Part shown: positions 43,261 to 51,902 of the stretch, in pieces
Position numbering within the stretch: the first letter of the stretch is position 1
Layout of the letters: each line of letters begins with the position of its first letter
Origin: Brucella grignonensis
GTDB lineage: Bacteria; Pseudomonadota; Alphaproteobacteria; Rhizobiales; Rhizobiaceae
Length of the DNA: 64,000 bases
Reading direction: 5' to 3'
Assembly: GCF_002252505.1 (NCBI RefSeq)
Contig: NZ_NNRL01000151.1
Coordinates: 62,001 to 126,000 of the forward strand
Notes under the pieces: model-generated
Told to the model about the DNA's origin: nothing
The model's input: the letters and a program-made list of their open reading frames with translations, nothing else
The model's database searches: none
Position numbers and translations under genes: made by a program

Positions 43261-45150
43261 ATGTCAGTTCAATCGAGCGCCAAGGCTGGCGCGCCAAAAA
43301 TGACGCGTGAAGAAAAGAAGGTAATTTTCGCTTCTTCACTCGGTACAGTCTTTGAATGGTACGACTTTTATCTCTACGGAACACTGGCTGCCTTCATTGG
43401 CGCGGCGTTCTTTAATGAATATCCGGAAACAACCCGCAATATCTTCGTCTTGCTCGCATTCGCAGCAGGCTTTCTCGTCCGCCCGTTCGGCGCGCTTGTC
43501 TTCGGACGCATTGGCGATCTCGTCGGTCGTAAATACACCTTTCTCGTTACCATCGTCATCATGGGTGCATCGACCTTTCTCGTCGGTATTCTGCCCGGAT
43601 CGGCAACACTTGGTATCGTCGCGCCCACAATCCTGATCATTCTGCGCATGTTGCAGGGTCTGGCGCTTGGCGGTGAATATGGTGGCGCTGCAACTTATGT
43701 TGCCGAACACGCACCGAATGGCCGTCGCGGCTTCTATACGTCATGGATTCAGACAACAGCGACGCTGGGGCTTTTCCTTTCGCTGATGGTCATCCTGAGC
43801 ATTCAGAACGTAATGACCACTGAGTCTTTTGCTGCCTGGGGTTGGCGCATTCCTTTCCTGGTTTCGATCATTCTTCTGGGCATCTCGGTCTGGATTCGTT
43901 TGCAGATGAGCGAATCCCCTGCATTCAAGAAGATGAAGGAAGAAGGAAAGACTTCCAAAGCACCGCTTTCCGAAGCATTCGGTCAGTGGAAGAATGCCAA
44001 AATTGCCCTCATCGCTCTGTTCGGCCTGACAATGGGGCAAGCTGTCGTCTGGTATACCGGCCAGTTCTATGCGCTGTTTTTCCTTCAGAACGTACTTAAG
44101 GTTGAGAACCAGTCGGCAAACATCATGGTCGCGTCCGCGCTCGTGATCGGCACCGGCTTCTTCGTGGTTTTTGGCTGGCTCTCGGATAAGATTGGCCGCA
44201 AGCCGATCATCATGGCAGGCTTGCTTCTCGCAGCGGTCACCTACTTCCCGCTGTTTAAAGCACTGACTCATGCAGCCAACCCGGCTCTTGCCCAAGCTGA
44301 GCAGACGATCCGAGCCACCGTTTCTGCGGCACCTGGCGACTGTAACTTCCAGTTCAATGCAACCGGCACATCGAAGTTCACCAGCTCCTGTGATATTGCA
44401 ACGAGCTTCCTGTCGCGCAGTGCTGTTCCTTATGACGTCGTAACCGGCCCTGCCGGACAGCCTGCAACCATCAAAATCGGCGATTCCACTGTGACGTCCT
44501 TTGATGCAATCCAGGCTGGAGCGGAAGCAACTGCCAAGCAGGCCGCTTTGACCCACGACATCAATCTTTCCTTGCAGAAAGCAGGCTGGCCACTGGTTCG
44601 CAGTCCTGCAAAAATTGCGGATTCCAAGCTCGATGCCTTCGTCGCAGCCAATCCGGAACTCGAACTGAATGCTGAAGCTGTCCGTGCCGGTGAAAAGGCA
44701 ACCATGTCGAGCGCCGATCTCGTCAAGGCCAAGATCATCACGCAGGCTGAGGCCGATGCTGCAGCACAGCCTGAACAGGCTGTCTACACCATCCCGAATG
44801 CCGGTGCGTTCAAGATGGTTGCCGATCCATCTCAGATCAACTGGGTTATGACGATCGCTATTCTTACCGTCCTCGTGATTTACGTCACGATGGTCTATGG
44901 CCCGATCGCCGCTATCCTTGTTGAAATGTTCCCGACCCGCATCCGTTATACCGGTATGTCGCTGCCATATCACATCGGCAACGGCTGGTTCGGCGGTCTT
45001 CTGCCCGCAACCGTCTTCGCAATGAGTGCGGCTAAGGGCGACATCTATTACGGCCTTTGGTATCCGATCATCCTTGCAACAATCACGCTGGTTATTGGCA
45101 TCCTCTTTGTCAAGGAAACCAAGGATGTCGACCTCAACAAGGTCGAGTAG
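43261..45150 (+). CDS. MHS-family MFS symporter with large inserted domain
   Basis: This inner-membrane transporter has 629 residues. Its N-terminal half has FEWYDFYLYGTLAAF and RPFGALVFGRIGDLVGRKYTF, typical of metabolite:H+ symporters (ShiA/ProP/KgtP group). Two closing helices follow TRIRYTGMSLPYHIGNGWFGGLLP. Between about residues 335 and 520 lies a hydrophilic insertion with two cysteines and Ala-rich helical stretches, which makes it much longer than the usual 430-450 residues. The insertion follows a helix and precedes NWVMTIAILTVLVIYVTMVYGP, so by helix count it may lie outside the membrane. The ATG at 43261 has GGGAGG upstream. The substrate is unknown; an organic acid or betaine is likely. 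Confidence 0.87.
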   Translation: MSVQSSAKAGAPKMTREEKKVIFASSLGTVFEWYDFYLYGTLAAFIGAAFFNEYPETTRNIFVLLAFAAGFLVRPFGALVFGRIGDLVGRKYTFLVTIVIMGASTFLVGILPGSATLGIVAPTILIILRMLQGLALGGEYGGAATYVAEHAPNGRRGFYTSWIQTTATLGLFLSLMVILSIQNVMTTESFAAWGWRIPFLVSIILLGISVWIRLQMSESPAFKKMKEEGKTSKAPLSEAFGQWKNAKIALIALFGLTMGQAVVWYTGQFYALFFLQNVLKVENQSANIMVASALVIGTGFFVVFGWLSDKIGRKPIIMAGLLLAAVTYFPLFKALTHAANPALAQAEQTIRATVSAAPGDCNFQFNATGTSKFTSSCDIATSFLSRSAVPYDVVTGPAGQPATIKIGDSTVTSFDAIQAGAEATAKQAALTHDINLSLQKAGWPLVRSPAKIADSKLDAFVAANPELELNAEAVRAGEKATMSSADLVKAKIITQAEADAAAQPEQAVYTIPNAGAFKMVADPSQINWVMTIAILTVLVIYVTMVYGPIAAILVEMFPTRIRYTGMSLPYHIGNGWFGGLLPATVFAMSAAKGDIYYGLWYPIILATITLVIGILFVKETKDVDLNKVE

Positions 45151-45161
45151 TCGGTCAGACT

Positions 45162-45262
45162 TTTAGAGCGCCGATCTGATTGGATCAGATCGGCGCTCTA
45201 AATATTTGTTTTAACGCGCATCTTTGTCCGAAAACCGTTTCACACTTTTCGGGATGCGCTCC
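45162..45262 (+). repeat. Dispersed two-part intergenic repeat, copy C
   Basis: It opens with a 19-bp perfect hairpin (arms 45162-45180 and 45184-45202, TGG loop) just after the MHS gene, followed by a spacer and the second half TTTTAACGCGCATCTTTGTC with an ending in GATGCGCTC. It has the same order as copy A in the opposite orientation. The hairpin may also act as a terminator. Confidence 0.75.
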
Positions 45263-45270
45263 AAAGCTAA

Positions 45271-45298
45271 AGCGCCGCCCATGTGGGCGGCGTTTTTT
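45271..45298. terminator. Rho-independent terminator
   Basis: An 8-bp GC-rich stem, CGCCGCCC (45273-45280) with GGGCGGCG (45285-45292), is followed by six T. It lies between the MHS symporter and the convergent ada gene. Confidence 0.88.
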
Positions 45299-45309
45299 AT
45301 GAAAGACTA

Positions 45310-46359
45310 TCAACGGTACTGCGCTTCAATCTCGATCAGCTTCTGCTTGCGCCAGAGACCTCCGCCGTAGCCCGTCAAAGAACCATCTGCACCAATAACG
45401 CGATGGCATGGAATGATAATGGCAATCTGATTGGCACCATTGGCGCGTGCCACGGCGCGCACTGCGAGTGGCTTTGCTACGGCCCTTGCAATTTCGCTAT
45501 AGCTTCGTGTCTCGCCTGCTTCGATATTCTGCAACTCGCGCCAGACGTCGCGTGTGAATGCGCTTCCATGCAGTACCAGCGGAATATCGAAATTGGCGGA
45601 TTGGCCTGCAAAAAATGTATCAAGCTGCTGCTCCAGGACATCATGCGACGAATATCGCCCTATCCCGATTGCACCATGGCAAGCCTTGTACAGCTTTTTA
45701 AGCTCTTGCGGCAGCGCCTTGCGATCAGCGAATTCCAGCAGATGCAGGGCTGACTGATCGCATACTGCAATCATCGTACCGAGTGGCGTCTTGATCCAGT
45801 CTGCGCGGAGCAAGCCATCCTTTTGCAACTGCGCTGGCGGAAGACCCAGAATACGGGCAAAGGCATTGCGGAAAGCATCCGGCGATTCAAACCCCGCATC
45901 GACTTGTGCATCAATGACGCGCTCACCCTGTGCCAAAGCCTGAAAACCTTGCCGCAATCGTTCCTGTCGCGCCATTTCCAGAAATGTAATGCCGAAATGT
46001 CTTCTAAAACTGCGGCGCACGGTCGAGGGGTCAAAGCCCATTCCGGCAACATCGTCCTCACTCCAGCGCCTTTGCGGTTGCGCTTCCAGTGCCTTCAGCA
46101 AGCGGTCAACAGACACGTCTGCTTCCGCCGCAGGCTGCAACGGATGACATCTTTTACAAGGTCTGAAACCATCGGCAATACATTCGGGAATAGAAGCAAA
46201 AAAACGGCAATTTTCTTTGAGCGGCTTTCTTGCTGGGCAGGTGAGCCGACAGAAAATGCCGGTTGAAAGGACGCCTACATAGGCTTTTCCCTCATAAGCT
46301 GCGTCACGGGCAAGCAATGCATCATAGAGGATGCTCGGATTTGGAAGTCTGTTTAACAT
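45310..46359 (-). CDS. ada: Bifunctional DNA methyltransferase and activator Ada
   Basis: The protein has about 349 residues and the complete Ada layout. An N-terminal zinc domain has C37, C41, C68 and C71 (FCRLTCPARKP and FRPCKRC). An AraC-type helix-turn-helix domain follows (SVDRLLKALEAQPQRRWSEDDVA to about 180). The C-terminal alkylguanine transferase domain has the active site IPCHRVIGADGSLTGYGGGLWRK. It repairs O6-methylguanine and phosphotriesters and, once methylated at the N-terminal Cys, activates alkylation-response genes. I use ATG 46359; ATG 46368 is equally possible. alkB and alkA are not nearby. Confidence 0.95.
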   Translation of the reverse strand: MLNRLPNPSILYDALLARDAAYEGKAYVGVLSTGIFCRLTCPARKPLKENCRFFASIPECIADGFRPCKRCHPLQPAAEADVSVDRLLKALEAQPQRRWSEDDVAGMGFDPSTVRRSFRRHFGITFLEMARQERLRQGFQALAQGERVIDAQVDAGFESPDAFRNAFARILGLPPAQLQKDGLLRADWIKTPLGTMIAVCDQSALHLLEFADRKALPQELKKLYKACHGAIGIGRYSSHDVLEQQLDTFFAGQSANFDIPLVLHGSAFTRDVWRELQNIEAGETRSYSEIARAVAKPLAVRAVARANGANQIAIIIPCHRVIGADGSLTGYGGGLWRKQKLIEIEAQYR

Positions 46360-46559
46360 GCTTACCATTCTTAATGTCTTTGCCGGAAATGGTAGCCGGA
46401 AATCGGGCATTTATTTCCTGTCGCCCAGTCAACTGACATGTACTGACAACCGCTTTACCACAACAGAACAATTCGTTTCATTTTCAATAAACAACGCGCT
46501 ATTCATCAAGAAGCGGTAGTTATTGATCATGTTCGCGAAACTATAGATACAGGTGGAAG

Positions 46560-47156
46560 TTGCCTTCTGGAGTTGAAACCACTATCAGCGCGGCTGATGC
46601 TTTTTCTCATATGAGAATTATCAACGGCATGGGCATCAGTCTGTGCCTGTCACGATTGCTCATCTTTGCGTCCAAATTCGTACAGCATCCCAAAAAGCAT
46701 AAGATATCCTATATGCATATAGGGTGGGTCGTCGTTGTCTTCCTCTGGGTCATTCAGTTCTGGTGGGAATATCTCTTTCAAAGTGGCGCGAAGAGCTACA
46801 ATATCTACATTTATTTGCTCGACCTGCTTTATGTCTTTGGCCTTTTCTTCGTCTGCGTTACACTGACGCCAGATGACATTAAAGAATATGGCGATTATGA
46901 CAGCTATTTTCTATCGAGAAAGATATGGCTGTTTTCGCTTTTCATCTTTCTCGACCTGGTTCAGTTCTTAAATGGAGCTGGCCCCCAAATCTTGATCAAT
47001 GACCGTCACTCTTATGTTGGCGAATTCATCATACTTGTTATTGAGACTGTCGCCATACTCTTTGCCATGCGCCTAAAGCGCAAAGGATTTCAGTATTTCT
47101 TCATCACAGTGCTAATCGCTGGCGTGTTTGCAGATTTTACACTTCAGTTCGACTAA
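46560..47156 (+). CDS. Multi-helix membrane protein of unknown function
   Basis: This 198-residue protein has about six hydrophobic segments (for example MHIGWVVVVFLWVIQFWW, IYLLDLLYVFGLFFVCVTL, IWLFSLFIFLDLVQFL, EFIILVIETVAILFAM and FFITVLIAGVFA) and short charged loops such as TLTPDDIKEYGDYDSYF. I do not recognise a family. The TTG start at 46560 has AGG 6 nt upstream; an ATG at 46611 would give a shorter form. AT content is somewhat higher than that of its neighbours. It is a single gene with its own terminator. Confidence 0.65.
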   Translation: MPSGVETTISAADAFSHMRIINGMGISLCLSRLLIFASKFVQHPKKHKISYMHIGWVVVVFLWVIQFWWEYLFQSGAKSYNIYIYLLDLLYVFGLFFVCVTLTPDDIKEYGDYDSYFLSRKIWLFSLFIFLDLVQFLNGAGPQILINDRHSYVGEFIILVIETVAILFAMRLKRKGFQYFFITVLIAGVFADFTLQFD

Positions 47157-47167
47157 TAACTGAGAAC

Positions 47168-47204
47168 AAAAAGCCGCCGTGAGCCTGTCACGACGGCTTT
47201 TCAA
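47168..47204. terminator. Rho-independent terminator
   Basis: A long stem pairs AAAAGCCGCCGTGA (47169-47182) with TCACGACGGCTTTT (47188-47201), with one mismatch and a 5-nt loop. It sits between a membrane-protein gene and the convergent leuB. Confidence 0.85.
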
Positions 47205-47222
47205 TAATCTTACAATCGGTGA

Positions 47223-48335
47223 TTAAGCCGAAAGCGCCTTGAACTTTGCGAGGATCGCATCGCCCATTTCGCCAGTACCGATCTTGGTCTTGCCTTCCGA
47301 CCAGATGTCGGCAGTACGCAGGCCATCATCAAGAACACCGGCGATTGCTGCTTCCAGACGATCAGCTTCATCGATCAGATTGAACGAGTAGCGCAGGCAC
47401 ATGGCAAGCGAGGCGATCATGGCAATCGGATTGGCAATACCCTTGCCGGCGATATCCGGTGCGGAACCGTGTACCGGCTCATAAAGCGCCTTGCGCTTGC
47501 CGGTTTTGGCATCAGCAGCACCGAGCGATGCAGATGGCAACATGCCCAGCGAACCGGTCAGCATTGCTGCAACGTCAGAAAGCATATCGCCGAACAGATT
47601 GTCGGTGACAATCACGTCAAACTGCTTTGGCCAACGGACAAGCTGCATACCACCAGCATCGGCCAGCATATGCTCGAGTTCAACATCGGAATGCTTTTCC
47701 TTGTGGCGAGCCGTGACGACCTGATTCCACAAGACGCCCGACTTCATCACATTGCGCTTTTCCATCGACGTGACCTTGTTGCGGCGTGTGCGCGCAAGCT
47801 CAAAAGCCACATCGGCAATGCGTTCGATTTCGTAGGTATCATAAACCTGTGTATCGATACCGCGCTTCTGGCCATTGCCCAGATCGATGATTTCCTTCGG
47901 CTCGCCGAAATAAACACCACCAGTCAATTCGCGCAGGATCAGAATGTCCAGACCTTCGATCACTTCGGGCTTCAGCGACGATGAATGGGCAAGCGCTGGA
48001 TAGCAGATTGCCGGGCGCAGATTGGCATAGAGTGCCAGATCCTTGCGCAGACGCAGGAGGCCTGCTTCCGGGCGTACTTCATAGGGAACACTGTCCCACT
48101 TCGGACCACCAACAGCACCGAAAAGCACGGCATCGGCGGCAAGCGCCTTTTCCATATCGGCATCAGAAATAGCCTGTCCATGCGCATCATATGCCGATCC
48201 GCCAACAAGACCTTCATCGGTTTCAAAACCGAGATTAAGACCAGAGTTGAGGAAAGCGATAATTTTGCGGACCTCAGCCATTGCTTCAGGACCGATGCCA
48301 TCACCGGGCAGGAGAAGGAGTTTTCTGGATGCCAT
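47223..48335 (-). CDS. leuB: 3-isopropylmalate dehydrogenase LeuB
   Basis: This 370-residue NAD- and metal-dependent enzyme has [17 protein letters not shown] at its start and [13 protein letters not shown] carrying the catalytic Lys region. It also has [21 protein letters not shown] with metal-binding Asp, and [20 protein letters not shown], the NAD loop. It performs the oxidative decarboxylation step of leucine synthesis. I use ATG 48335 with AGAGG upstream; the open frame runs to 48404. It is a single transcript, separate from leuD. Confidence 0.96.
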   Translation of the reverse strand: MASRKLLLLPGDGIGPEAMAEVRKIIAFLNSGLNLGFETDEGLVGGSAYDAHGQAISDADMEKALAADAVLFGAVGGPKWDSVPYEVRPEAGLLRLRKDLALYANLRPAICYPALAHSSSLKPEVIEGLDILILRELTGGVYFGEPKEIIDLGNGQKRGIDTQVYDTYEIERIADVAFELARTRRNKVTSMEKRNVMKSGVLWNQVVTARHKEKHSDVELEHMLADAGGMQLVRWPKQFDVIVTDNLFGDMLSDVAAMLTGSLGMLPSASLGAADAKTGKRKALYEPVHGSAPDIAGKGIANPIAMIASLAMCLRYSFNLIDEADRLEAAIAGVLDDGLRTADIWSEGKTKIGTGEMGDAILAKFKALSA

Positions 48336-48537
48336 AATGCCAAGCCTCTGTTTTTTCTCACACAATAACGGCAGGGAAATCAGATTCCGCAATTGTGTTT
48401 TCAAGTTCCGCGAGGGTTATAGAGCCCCCTCGCGTGGCAAGCAACAAGCAGCAGCGTGAAATTTATGAAAAAGAACGGCGGATATGTAGAAATTATATAA
48501 CAGCAATTACAGGTCCCGTTCAAAGACCACGCACGAT

Positions 48538-48729
48538 CTATTCCAGAGTACGCGCTTCCGACGGCAGCATGATCGGAATACCGCCGCGAACCGGATAGGC
48601 AAGCTTGGCTTTCACGGAGATCAGTTCGCTGTTTTCTGCATCATATTTCAGCGATCCCTTGGTCAGAGGGCACACAAGCAATTCAAGCAGCTTGACATCG
48701 ATATTGCCGGTATTTTCATTCTCAGTCAT
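48538..48729 (-). CDS. Trm112/YcaR-like zinc-ribbon-type protein
   Basis: This 63-residue protein with [19 protein letters not shown] and a C-terminal [18 protein letters not shown] is a clear Trm112 (UPF0434) family member. In this copy the single Cys-Pro is present but the other metal cysteines are absent, as in many bacterial relatives. Eukaryotic Trm112 activates methyltransferases; the bacterial role is not settled. It lies downstream of the LON-domain gene on the same strand and the two are often neighbours. Confidence 0.92.
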   Translation of the reverse strand: MTENENTGNIDVKLLELLVCPLTKGSLKYDAENSELISVKAKLAYPVRGGIPIMLPSEARTLE

Positions 48730-48743
48730 TGGTTTTTTCCTAA

Positions 48744-48843
48744 AGCACGTCGCGCTTAAATGAACTCATTTCGCGTTCGCGAACGTGCAACAATTAAAAG
48801 AAACTAGAGCGAGCATCATGGGTGCGAATAAGCGCGACACGCT
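48744..48843. repeat. 100-bp element with 15-bp imperfect terminal inverted repeats
   Basis: The left end AGCACGTCGCGCTTA (48744-48758) is an inverted copy, with 2 mismatches in 15, of the right end TAAGCGCGACACGCT (48829-48843). The inside carries GTTCGCGAAC. It fills the gap between the LON-domain gene and the Trm112-like gene. It may be a mobile miniature element or a distant relative of the other intergenic repeats. Confidence 0.55.
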
Positions 48844-48851
48844 CTCATCGC

Positions 48852-49556
48852 TCATTGTAGACGCGAGCCGTAATCGTCCCTGACCTTCGCAAGGACCATT
48901 TCCGTAATAGCGATGAGTGTCGCTGCACGTGTCTTCAAATCAGGTGCTTCCAACAATGTCTGCTTTTCGGCAGGTCCGAAAGGCGACATCATCGATAAAG
49001 CATTGACCAATGTATCATTGCCAGCACGTGAAATGCTGTCCCAATCGGCTTCAAGATTATGCACTTCAAGATAATCCCTGAAAGCGCGGAGCAGCGCATC
49101 GCGATCAATCTCAGCCAGATCAGGCGCAGTTTCCAGATCCGTCAAAAACGGTGCAATCCGGCATTGACGATAAGGTCTGCGGCAGTTGATCTCTTCCAAC
49201 ACCCGGAAACGGCATATGCCCTGAAGCGTGATGAGAACACGCCCATCGCCGGTTTCCGCATATGTGGTTATGCGCCCGAGACAACCAACCTGGCTCAACT
49301 GCGGTCGCGCAGTCTCGTCAAACCTGTCACTGCCGTCCTCGTCCTCATCATCGAGGCCTTCTTCGATGCGCGGTTGGATCATCGCGATAATACGCTTTCC
49401 GGCCAGCGCATCTTCAACCATTTCCAGATAGCGAGGCTCGAAAATATTCAGCGGCAGCTGTCCACCGGGCAAAAGCAGCGCGCCTCTCAATGGAAAGATC
49501 GACACCAGCTCCGGTATATCAGCGCCCGTCCGGTAACGGGCATTGCCCACTTGCAT
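48852..49556 (-). CDS. LON peptidase substrate-binding domain protein
   Basis: This 234-residue protein consists of the Lon N-terminal (substrate-binding) domain without ATPase or protease parts: IFPLRGALLLPGGQLPLNIFEPRYLEMVEDALAG followed by CLGRITTYAETGDGRVLITLQGICRFRV. Stand-alone LON proteins of this size are common in alphaproteobacteria and lack a proved role. The ATG at 49556 is chosen because GAGGGAGA lies upstream; the longer frame to 49766 runs through a repeat. The gene is downstream of the CnoX-like thioredoxin on the same strand, with a 143-bp gap that contains repeat copy E. Confidence 0.92.
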   Translation of the reverse strand: MQVGNARYRTGADIPELVSIFPLRGALLLPGGQLPLNIFEPRYLEMVEDALAGKRIIAMIQPRIEEGLDDEDEDGSDRFDETARPQLSQVGCLGRITTYAETGDGRVLITLQGICRFRVLEEINCRRPYRQCRIAPFLTDLETAPDLAEIDRDALLRAFRDYLEVHNLEADWDSISRAGNDTLVNALSMMSPFGPAEKQTLLEAPDLKTRAATLIAITEMVLAKVRDDYGSRLQ

Positions 49557-49570
49557 CACACTCTCCCTCA

Positions 49571-49614
49571 ACGCATTTTCAGCAAAACTGCGTGGCGGTT
49601 TTGCGTAGGATAAT
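49571..49614 (-). repeat. Dispersed intergenic repeat, half copy E
   Basis: These 44 bases match, in reverse, the second half of copy B at 37 of 44 positions (hand count). The half copy lies just upstream of the LON-domain gene's ribosome site and within what would otherwise be an N-terminal extension, which supports the shorter start. Confidence 0.65.
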
Positions 49615-49699
49615 GCCAGAAAACAAGTAATCAGCGCATCCCGAATAGGTAGAACGGATTTTCGGGCGCGCTTCAATACATCGTTATACCGCGTCCTGT

Positions 49700-50662
49700 T
49701 CAGGAGAACAGGAGCGACGAAAGCTTGCGGCGTGCACCCAGAGTTGCCGGGTCCGCACTGCCCCATGCCTCAAAGAACTGCAAAAGCTGTTTACGCGCTC
49801 CATCGTCCTCCCAGCTGCGATCCACTTTCATGATCGCCAGCAACTCGTCAGCCGCATCTTCACGGCGTCCCTGCGCATTGCGCACCTGCGCAAGATCAAA
49901 CCGTGCCTGATAGTCCTTCGGATCGGCCTGCACGCGGCGTTCCAGTTCAATCGGATCGCCGATGAGTTTCACCTGATCTGCAAGCGCAAGGCGGGCTTCA
50001 AGTGCGCGGACAGGTGCTGCATCCTGCTTGTCTTCGGGCAGGCTTGCCAGAATTTCACGCGCCTTGTCAGCATCACCTGATTCAAGCAAACATGTCGCAA
50101 GACCAACAACGGCATCCACATTGTCGGGTGCAACTTGCAGGATCGATGAGAATATCTGCGAAGCCTGCACAAAATCGCCTGCCTCAACCAGCTCCTTAGC
50201 CGCATTCACCGCTTCGATAATCGCCGTTTCCTGATCGCTTGGGCCACCAATCTTGGCGATGAATTCCTTGACCTTGGATTCTGGTAAAGCACCCATAAAG
50301 CCATCGGCTGGCTGGCCGTTGACGAAGGCAATAACCGCCGGAATTGACTGAATTCCGAGCTGACCCGCGATTGAGGGATGATCATCAATATTCATCTTCA
50401 CCAGCTTTACCGCGCCGCCCGCTTCACGCACGGCATTCTCGATAATTGGCGTCAACTGCTTGCAGGGGCCGCACCATGGCGCCCAAAAATCAACAAGCAC
50501 AGGCTGATTGCGCGATTCCGCCAGAACATCTGCCTGAAAGCCCGCAGTCGTGGTGTCCTTGATAAGATCGCCACCACCAACGGCTGGTGTTGCAGTGCCA
50601 AACGACACGTTCCCTGTCATTTGTCCGCTTGCACTCGAATAAGGATTGTTCTGGCTCGTCAT
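49700..50662 (-). CDS. cnoX: Thioredoxin-TPR chaperone (CnoX/YbbN-like)
   Basis: This 320-residue cytoplasmic protein has an N-terminal thioredoxin fold (about 30-145) with active site WCGPC (63-67) and cis-Pro loop SIPAVIAF. A C-terminal helical tetratricopeptide-like region follows (about 155-320). In E. coli CnoX the active site lost a Cys (SxxC); here both Cys are kept, so it may also act as a reductase. Family members protect proteins from oxidative aggregation and hand them to GroEL or DnaK. The start at 50662 has AAGGA 8 nt upstream. It precedes the LON-domain gene. Confidence 0.92.
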   Translation of the reverse strand: MTSQNNPYSSASGQMTGNVSFGTATPAVGGGDLIKDTTTAGFQADVLAESRNQPVLVDFWAPWCGPCKQLTPIIENAVREAGGAVKLVKMNIDDHPSIAGQLGIQSIPAVIAFVNGQPADGFMGALPESKVKEFIAKIGGPSDQETAIIEAVNAAKELVEAGDFVQASQIFSSILQVAPDNVDAVVGLATCLLESGDADKAREILASLPEDKQDAAPVRALEARLALADQVKLIGDPIELERRVQADPKDYQARFDLAQVRNAQGRREDAADELLAIMKVDRSWEDDGARKQLLQFFEAWGSADPATLGARRKLSSLLFS

Positions 50663-50785
50663 CTGATATTCCTTATGTCTTCCAGCTTGCATATAGGACA
50701 GCACCAGGCTGGTTTCGATATTTCAGTTCGTATTTGCAGCGGCCAATTTCAAGACGCTTTCGCAATCGAGACGTCAATGTGCAGT

Positions 50786-51307
50786 CTACACCGATGATGC
50801 TGCCTTAGCATCCTCTGAAACAGCCAATATGCGCGGCTCGTGCCCCGTCGCAGTCAGAAACCGCAGCAGATCATCGCGTTTGATTGATGTTGTCGCTTCA
50901 TTGGTCAAAGGATGGCCATTGATGACGTCGTTTTCCATGAGACCAGCGTCGAGGATGACCTGAACATTATGGTCGGTATCATTCACCGCACCAAACACCG
51001 TCACGCCACCCGGCACGACACCGAGATATTCCATCAGCTTTTCAGGCTTGCCGAATGAAACGCGGCTGCTGGCACCAATGATCTGATGGATCGACTTGAG
51101 ATCGACAACAGCTTCCTCGTCTACCGTCACCAGAAAGAAATTGTCCTTCTTGTCTTTCAGAAACAGGTTCTTGGTGTGCCCACCGGCGATTTCCCCGCGC
51201 AGGTGCTGTGAATCGGCAACCGTGAATAATGGTGGATGCTCCACCGTTGTAACCTCGATATCGAGATTTTTCAGATAGTCGTGAAGTTCATGCGATGTCA
51301 AAGGCAT
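50786..51307 (-). CDS. ProX/YbaK-type aminoacyl-tRNA deacylase
   Basis: This 173-residue single-domain editing protein has VEHPPLFTVADSQHLRG near its start, then GGHTKNLFLKDKKDNFFLV, with the conserved Lys of the YbaK fold, and GGVTVFGAVNDTDHNV. This resembles ProX/PrdX (INS-like) deacylases that hydrolyse mischarged Ala-tRNA(Pro). It is cytoplasmic. It lies just upstream of the CnoX gene on the minus strand (123-bp gap). The exact tRNA specificity cannot be told. Confidence 0.88.
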   Translation of the reverse strand: MPLTSHELHDYLKNLDIEVTTVEHPPLFTVADSQHLRGEIAGGHTKNLFLKDKKDNFFLVTVDEEAVVDLKSIHQIIGASSRVSFGKPEKLMEYLGVVPGGVTVFGAVNDTDHNVQVILDAGLMENDVINGHPLTNEATTSIKRDDLLRFLTATGHEPRILAVSEDAKAASSV

Positions 51308-51700
51308 GCTTAACCCTATTCCCCAAGGTGCCAGACTGGCCCACTCTGTTTATTCGTGATTTTATATACTCTTAATGCGCCGAGCTGAACACGCAATATC
51401 ACAGACTTTCTCAAAGACTGGCTGAGGGCGTCCGGTCCACGCAAGTGAATCACTTAACATGGGAATCTATTGCGCCCCGGGGCGGATGAATGCCAACAGA
51501 AACCGCAAAAGCAGCGCTCCATTTGCCCGTCAACACTTGATCAACAGCTCCTCAGACAAAAATAAATATAATAATTTCAGATGATTAGACTGGAATCAGC
51601 AGTTTCTTCGCAAGAAACAGCGTTTTCCGCTCATTTCCCTGTTGCAATCTCAAAGTCGTTAGTCCATATAGCGCCTGCCTGACGGAAATGACTGGCGCGA
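51308..51700. other. Intergenic region without recognised gene
   Basis: About 390 bases lie between the deacylase gene and the tRNA. The region is AT-rich around 51555-51590. I see no convincing reading frame or hairpin. A TTGCAA and TATAGC pair at about 51643 and 51667 might serve the tRNA promoter. Confidence 0.5.
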
Positions 51701-51775
51701 GCGGGTGTAGCTCAGGGGTAGAGCACAACCTTGCCAAGGTTGGGGTCGAGGGTTCGAATCCCTTCGCCCGCTCCA
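51701..51775 (+). tRNA. tRNA-Gly (anticodon GCC)
   Basis: The full cloverleaf can be drawn. The acceptor stem pairs GCGGGTG with CGCCCGC, the D arm has GCTC/GAGC, and the anticodon stem CAACC/GGTTG encloses TTGCCAA with anticodon GCC. The T arm has GGTTCGAATCC. The discriminator is T and the CCA tail is encoded at 51773-51775. Confidence 0.97.
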
Positions 51776-51902
51776 GTTTTCCGATCAGATCTCTCCAAAA
51801 ATCATAAAAGTAAACATGAATGAGCAGATAAATCTGCGCTTGAATTGCATTCATCGTTATTGATTCCGGCTCAATCAGCTGGTCCGACGTTGAGATATAT
51901 TC

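Noticed and set aside
43741..44973. 410-residue minus-strand frame inside the MHS symporter
   Set aside because: Antisense shadow of a clear transporter, with shadow-like composition and no motif.
45162..45202. Perfect 19-bp hairpin taken alone as a terminator
   Set aside because: It has no T-run directly after the stem and belongs to the repeat family, and a proper terminator follows at 45271. It is annotated as repeat, with possible terminator activity only mentioned.
51585..51854. 89-residue minus-strand frame over the tRNA-Gly region
   Set aside because: It reads through the complement of the tRNA, giving the familiar false peptide (RAKGFEPSTPTLARLCSTPELHPL-like). No ribosome site or family.
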